Positions 59,207 through 64,000 of a DNA stretch of 64,000 nt are shown in pieces. Under the pieces are notes generated by a model. That model made no database searches and was not told where the DNA came from. It was given only the letters and a program-made list of their open reading frames with translations. Made by a program: the position numbers and the translations under genes. Source of the stretch: Pseudomonas triclosanedens (GTDB lineage Bacteria; Pseudomonadota; Gammaproteobacteria; Pseudomonadales; Pseudomonadaceae); NCBI RefSeq assembly GCF_026686735.1, contig NZ_CP113432.1, positions 1,116,001 through 1,180,000 on the forward strand, given 5' to 3'. How positions within the stretch are numbered: the first letter of the stretch is position 1; each line of letters starts with the position of its first letter.

Positions 59207-59511
59207 GTCAGGGCAGCGTCACGGAGCGCGCCGACGGCGAGCTGTCGCTGGCCGGCGTGCTGGACTACAGCACTGGTCCGGCCCTGCGCGAGCAGGGCGG
59301 GCTGCTGATCGCCGCGAGCAAGGCTGGCGCACTGCGCCTGGACTGCTCGGCGGTCGAACACTCCAGCAGCGTCGGATTGTCGCTGCTGCTGTCGTTCACC
59401 CGTGATGCACGCAAGGCGGGCAAGAGTCTGGTCATTTCCGGCATGCCGAAGGAGATGCAGGAAATCGCCAAGGTAGGCGGCCTGCTGGACATCCTGCCGT
59501 TGCAGCAGTGA
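59203..59511 (+). CDS. mlaB: STAS-domain protein MlaB
   Basis: Small cytoplasmic STAS protein, 102 aa, that binds MlaF and supports complex assembly. Start at ATG 59203 overlapping the mlaC stop. The STAS core reads ADGELSLAGVLDYSTGPALR, LRLDCSAVEHSSSVGLSLLL and LVISGMPKEMQEIAKVGGLL. It is the last gene of the mla operon, followed by an intrinsic terminator. Confidence 0.93.
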   Translation: MSQGSVTERADGELSLAGVLDYSTGPALREQGGLLIAASKAGALRLDCSAVEHSSSVGLSLLLSFTRDARKAGKSLVISGMPKEMQEIAKVGGLLDILPLQQ

Positions 59512-59521
59512 AACACGCAGG

Positions 59522-59574
59522 AAGCCCTCCGTCCGCGACTTTCCCTCCGGGGTTCGCAGGCGGGGGGCTTTTTT
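59522..59574 (+). terminator. Intrinsic terminator after mlaB
   Basis: AAGCCC at 59522 pairs with GGGCTT before a run of six T (59569-59574); the inner parts (GTCCGCGA and TTCGCAGGC) extend the stem with a bulge. It separates the mla operon from ibaG. Confidence 0.75.
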
Positions 59575-59620
59575 GTATCATTGCCGACCCGCGCGCGTAG
59601 GGCGCCGAACGAGGTTGAGC

Positions 59621-61146
<1,526 letters not shown>

Positions 61147-61160
61147 GGCTGAACCAGACC

Positions 61161-61796
61161 ATGCTGACCATCGCCCTGTCCAAGGGCCGTATCCTCGACG
61201 ACACCCTGCCGCTGCTCGCAGCGGCAGGCATCGTGCCGACCGAGAATCCGGACAAGAGCCGTAAGCTGATCATTCCCACCACCCTCGATGACGTGCGCCT
61301 GTTGATCGTGCGCGCCACGGACGTGCCCACCTATGTCGAGCACGGTGCTGCCGACCTCGGCGTGGCAGGCAAGGACGTACTCATGGAGTACGGTGGCCAG
61401 GGGCTCTACGAGCCGCTGGACCTGAAAATCGCCAACTGCAAGCTGATGACCGCTGGCGCGGTCGGTGCGTCGGAGCCCAAGGGACGCCTGCGCGTGGCCA
61501 CCAAGTTCGTCAACGTCGCCAAGCGCTACTATGCCGAACAGGGTCGTCAGGTGGATGTGATCAAGCTGTATGGCTCGATGGAGCTCGCTCCGCTGGTCGG
61601 CCTCGCCGACAAGATCATCGACGTGGTCGACACCGGCAACACCCTGCGCGCGAACGGCCTGGAGCCGCAGGAACTGATCGCGCACATCAGCTCGCGCCTG
61701 GTGGTGAACAAGGCTTCGATGAAGATGCAGCACGCTCGCATCCAGGCCCTGATCGACACCCTGCGCGAAGCGGTGGAGTCTCGACACCGGGCGTAA
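61161..61796 (+). CDS. hisG: ATP phosphoribosyltransferase HisG, short form
   Basis: First enzyme of histidine synthesis, 211 aa. This is the short HisG_S type lacking the C-terminal regulatory ACT-like domain, so it needs a HisZ partner encoded elsewhere. Motifs: [39 protein letters not shown] and the PRPP loop [18 protein letters not shown]. It lies 14 bases after murA, which suggests co-transcription. Confidence 0.96.
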   Translation: MLTIALSKGRILDDTLPLLAAAGIVPTENPDKSRKLIIPTTLDDVRLLIVRATDVPTYVEHGAADLGVAGKDVLMEYGGQGLYEPLDLKIANCKLMTAGAVGASEPKGRLRVATKFVNVAKRYYAEQGRQVDVIKLYGSMELAPLVGLADKIIDVVDTGNTLRANGLEPQELIAHISSRLVVNKASMKMQHARIQALIDTLREAVESRHRA

Positions 61797-61802
61797 TTCC
61801 TA

Positions 61803-61822
61803 GCGCGGCCTTCCCGCCGCGC
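61803..61822 (+). promoter_or_regulatory. Hairpin between hisG and hisD
   Basis: GCGCGGC / GCCGCGC forms a perfect seven-pair stem with a six-base loop in the 124-base hisG-hisD gap. No T tract follows, so it is more likely an RNA-processing or pausing element than a terminator. Confidence 0.3.
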
Positions 61823-61920
61823 CCGCCTATCCGTGTCATAGCCAAATTTTCTCGGGTGCCCGCACGATAGGCTTGATAGTCTTGCGGCGCCCGAGATCAC
61901 GCCAATTAAAGAGGCCAGCT

Positions 61921-63243
61921 ATGACCGCACCCTTCGTTATCCGTCGACTCAACGCCGCCGATCCGGACTTCGCGCGTCATCTGGACCATCTGCTCTCCTG
62001 GGAAAGCGTATCCGACGACGCGGTGAACCAGCGCGTGCTGGACATCATCGCTGATGTGCGCAGCCGTGGTGATGCCGCCGTGGTGGAGTTCACCCAGCGT
62101 TTCGACGGTGTCGACGCTCAGGCGATGGCCGACCTGATCCTGCCGCGCGAGCGCCTGGAACTGGCCCTGACCCGCATCACCCCGGCCCAGCGCAAGGCTC
62201 TGGAAACCGCCGCCGAGCGCGTGCGCAGCTACCACGAGAAGCAGAAACAGGACTCCTGGCGCTACACCGAAGCCGATGGCACCGTGCTCGGCCAGCAGGT
62301 CACCCCGCTGGATCGTGCTGGCCTGTATGTTCCGGGGGGCAAGGCGTCCTACCCGTCTTCCGTTCTGATGAACGCCATTCCGGCCAAGGTCGCCGGTGTC
62401 GCCGAAGTGGTTATGGTGGTGCCGACCCCGCGCGGCGAGATCAATGAAATCGTCCTGGCCGCCGCCTGTATCGCCGGCGTCGACCGTGTCTTCACCATCG
62501 GCGGTGCGCAAGCCGTGGCCGCGCTGGCCTATGGCACCGAGAGCGTGCCGCAGGTGGACAAGATCGTCGGTCCGGGCAACATCTATGTCGCCACCGCCAA
62601 GCGCCACGTGTTCGGTCAGGTGGGTATCGACATGATCGCCGGGCCCTCGGAGATCCTCGTGGTCTGCGACGGTGGCACCGATCCGGACTGGATCGCGATG
62701 GACCTGTTCTCCCAGGCCGAACATGACGAGGACGCCCAGTCGATTCTGGTCAGCCCGGACGCCGAGTTTCTCGACAAGGTCGCGGCCAGCATCGAGAAAC
62801 TGCTGCCGACAATGGAGCGCGCGGAGATCATCCGCACCTCCCTGAGCAACCGTGGCGCGCTGATTCTGGTCGCCGATCAGGAACAGGCCTGCCAGGTCGC
62901 CAACCGTATTGCGCCGGAGCACCTGGAGCTATCGGTCGCCGACCCGGAAAGCTGGCTGCCGAAGATCCGCCACGCTGGCGCCATCTTCATGGGCCGCTAC
63001 ACCGCCGAGGCTCTGGGCGACTATTGCGCCGGCCCGAACCACGTGCTGCCGACCTCCGGCACCGCGCGCTTCTCCTCGCCGCTGGGTGTGTACGATTTCC
63101 AGAAGCGCTCCTCGATCATTTTCTGCTCTGCGCCGGGGGCGTCGGAACTTGGCAAGACCGCGTCCATCCTGGCCCGTGGCGAGTCCCTGACCGCACACGC
63201 GCGCAGCGCCGAATTCCGTATTCTCGATGGGAAGAGTGAATAA
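61921..63243 (+). CDS. hisD: Histidinol dehydrogenase HisD
   Basis: Zinc-dependent dehydrogenase of 440 aa that oxidises L-histidinol to histidine in two NAD-linked steps. Signature segments are [40 protein letters not shown] and [14 protein letters not shown]; the metal/active-site His residues lie in [17 protein letters not shown] and [10 protein letters not shown], with [14 protein letters not shown] later. AAAGAGG precedes the ATG at 61921. It is followed by hisC after three bases. Confidence 0.97.
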   Translation: MTAPFVIRRLNAADPDFARHLDHLLSWESVSDDAVNQRVLDIIADVRSRGDAAVVEFTQRFDGVDAQAMADLILPRERLELALTRITPAQRKALETAAERVRSYHEKQKQDSWRYTEADGTVLGQQVTPLDRAGLYVPGGKASYPSSVLMNAIPAKVAGVAEVVMVVPTPRGEINEIVLAAACIAGVDRVFTIGGAQAVAALAYGTESVPQVDKIVGPGNIYVATAKRHVFGQVGIDMIAGPSEILVVCDGGTDPDWIAMDLFSQAEHDEDAQSILVSPDAEFLDKVAASIEKLLPTMERAEIIRTSLSNRGALILVADQEQACQVANRIAPEHLELSVADPESWLPKIRHAGAIFMGRYTAEALGDYCAGPNHVLPTSGTARFSSPLGVYDFQKRSSIIFCSAPGASELGKTASILARGESLTAHARSAEFRILDGKSE

Positions 63244-63246
63244 GAT

Positions 63247-64000
63247 ATGAGCAAATTCTGGAGTCCCTTCGTCAAGGAGCTGGTGCCTTACGTCCCGGGT
63301 GAGCAGCCGAAGCTTGCCAAGCTGGTGAAGCTGAACACCAACGAGAACCCCTATGGCCCGTCGCCGAAAGTGATCGCTGCCATTCAGGCCGAGCTGAATG
63401 ACACGCTGCGGCTGTACCCGGACCCCAATGCCGACCGCCTGAAGCAGGCCATCGCCGGGTATCACGGCGTCAAGGCTTCCCAGGTGTTCGTCGGTAATGG
63501 TTCGGATGAGGTCCTGGCCCACGCCTTCCACGCGTTGTTCCAGCACGGCAAGCCACTGTTGTTCCCGGATATCAGCTATAGCTTCTACCCGGTCTATTGT
63601 GGCCTCTATGGCATCGATTTCGAGGCCGTGCCGCTGGATGGGCAGTTCCAGATCCGTATTGAGGACTACGCGCGCACCAACGGCGGCATTATCTTCCCCA
63701 ACCCCAACGCTCCCACCGGCTGCCTGCTGCCGCTGGAAGCCGTCGAGCGGATGTTGCAAGCCAGCCCGGACAGCGTGGTGCTGGTGGACGAGGCGTATGT
63801 CGATTTCGGTGGTGAATCCGCGATTTCGCTGGTGAACCGCTATCCGAACCTGCTGGTGGCGCAGACCTTGTCCAAGTCGCGCTCGCTGGCGGGCCTGCGG
63901 GTCGGCTTCGCGGTCGGCCACGAGGACCTGATCGAAGCGCTGGAGCGAGTGAAGAACAGCTTCAACTCCTACCCGCTGGACCGTCTTGCATTGGCCGGAG
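63247..64000 (+). CDS. hisC: Histidinol-phosphate aminotransferase HisC, 3' end outside window
   Basis: PLP-dependent fold-I aminotransferase converting imidazole-acetol phosphate to histidinol phosphate. The first 251 codons are present and the gene runs off the window. Seen: [47 protein letters not shown], the Asp-containing [11 protein letters not shown] and the PLP Lys K210 in [15 protein letters not shown]. It directly follows hisD. Pseudomonads often have more than one hisC; this one matches the hisGDC-linked copy. Confidence 0.95.
   Translation, partial: MSKFWSPFVKELVPYVPGEQPKLAKLVKLNTNENPYGPSPKVIAAIQAELNDTLRLYPDPNADRLKQAIAGYHGVKASQVFVGNGSDEVLAHAFHALFQHGKPLLFPDISYSFYPVYCGLYGIDFEAVPLDGQFQIRIEDYARTNGGIIFPNPNAPTGCLLPLEAVERMLQASPDSVVLVDEAYVDFGGESAISLVNRYPNLLVAQTLSKSRSLAGLRVGFAVGHEDLIEALERVKNSFNSYPLDRLALAG

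Overview
The window is high-GC, densely coded chromosome from a Pseudomonas of the P. aeruginosa-like group; the species cannot be fixed from sequence alone. From memory of PAO1 gene order, most of it (about 5.6 kb to the end) is collinear with the PA4506 to PA4447 block in reverse: dpp, roxSR, mag, gatCAB, mreBCD-maf-rng, tldD/pmbA, the rpoN/PTS-Ntr cluster, lpt/kds, mla, murA and his. I saw no tRNA or rRNA genes, CRISPR arrays, insertion sequences or prophage genes.

Layout. 1-1.6 kb holds the end of an oxoprolinase operon (pxpB partial, pxpC). 1.6-3.5 kb, minus strand, holds a ribosome damage-repair pair, RNA ligase rtcB and release-factor-like prfH; prfH is frameshifted, and a 13-codon leader peptide with a hairpin lies upstream of rtcB. 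3.5-5.5 kb holds an Lrp-type regulator divergent from a LysE exporter, plus a membrane-anchored unknown. 5.6-13.1 kb is a dipeptide ABC uptake operon with two tandem binding proteins (dppA, dppA-like, dppB, C, D, F). 13.4-16.2 kb holds a SIMPL protein and the redox two-component pair roxS-roxR, closed by a strong terminator.

16.2-21 kb is accessory relative to my memory of PAO1: an SbmA/YddA-like ABC exporter, a likely cell-shape module (M23 endopeptidase, membrane coiled-coil protein, bactofilin) and an AEC permease. 21.1-31.3 kb is the six-gene magABCDEF operon built around the periplasmic alpha-2-macroglobulin homologue MagD. Here MagD has Gly where the thioester Cys would be. MagC has NlpC/P60-like motifs, and MagE combines serine-transpeptidase-like motifs with a SpoIID-like segment and an HExxH, which suggests the system acts at the cell wall as well as against proteases. 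A cluster of palindromes ends it.

31.6-35.7 kb (minus) holds the gatCAB amidotransferase with an RlpA-like lipoprotein and a carboxymuconolactone decarboxylase-like protein. 35.9-45.6 kb (plus) holds mreBCD, maf, rng, yhdP and a nitrilase-family amidase. The mreC gene has no ATG, GTG or TTG at the position set by its ribosome binding site. 45.6-49.1 kb holds the TldD/PmbA protease pair around darP. 49.1-56.2 kb (minus) holds kdsD-kdsC-lptC-lptA-lptB followed by rpoN-hpf-ptsN-rapZ-npr. 56.4-59.5 kb (plus) is the mlaFEDCB lipid-transport operon, then ibaG, murA, hisG, hisD and the first 251 codons of hisC. Much of the window therefore serves envelope building and maintenance. No gene-free stretch exceeds 300 bases.
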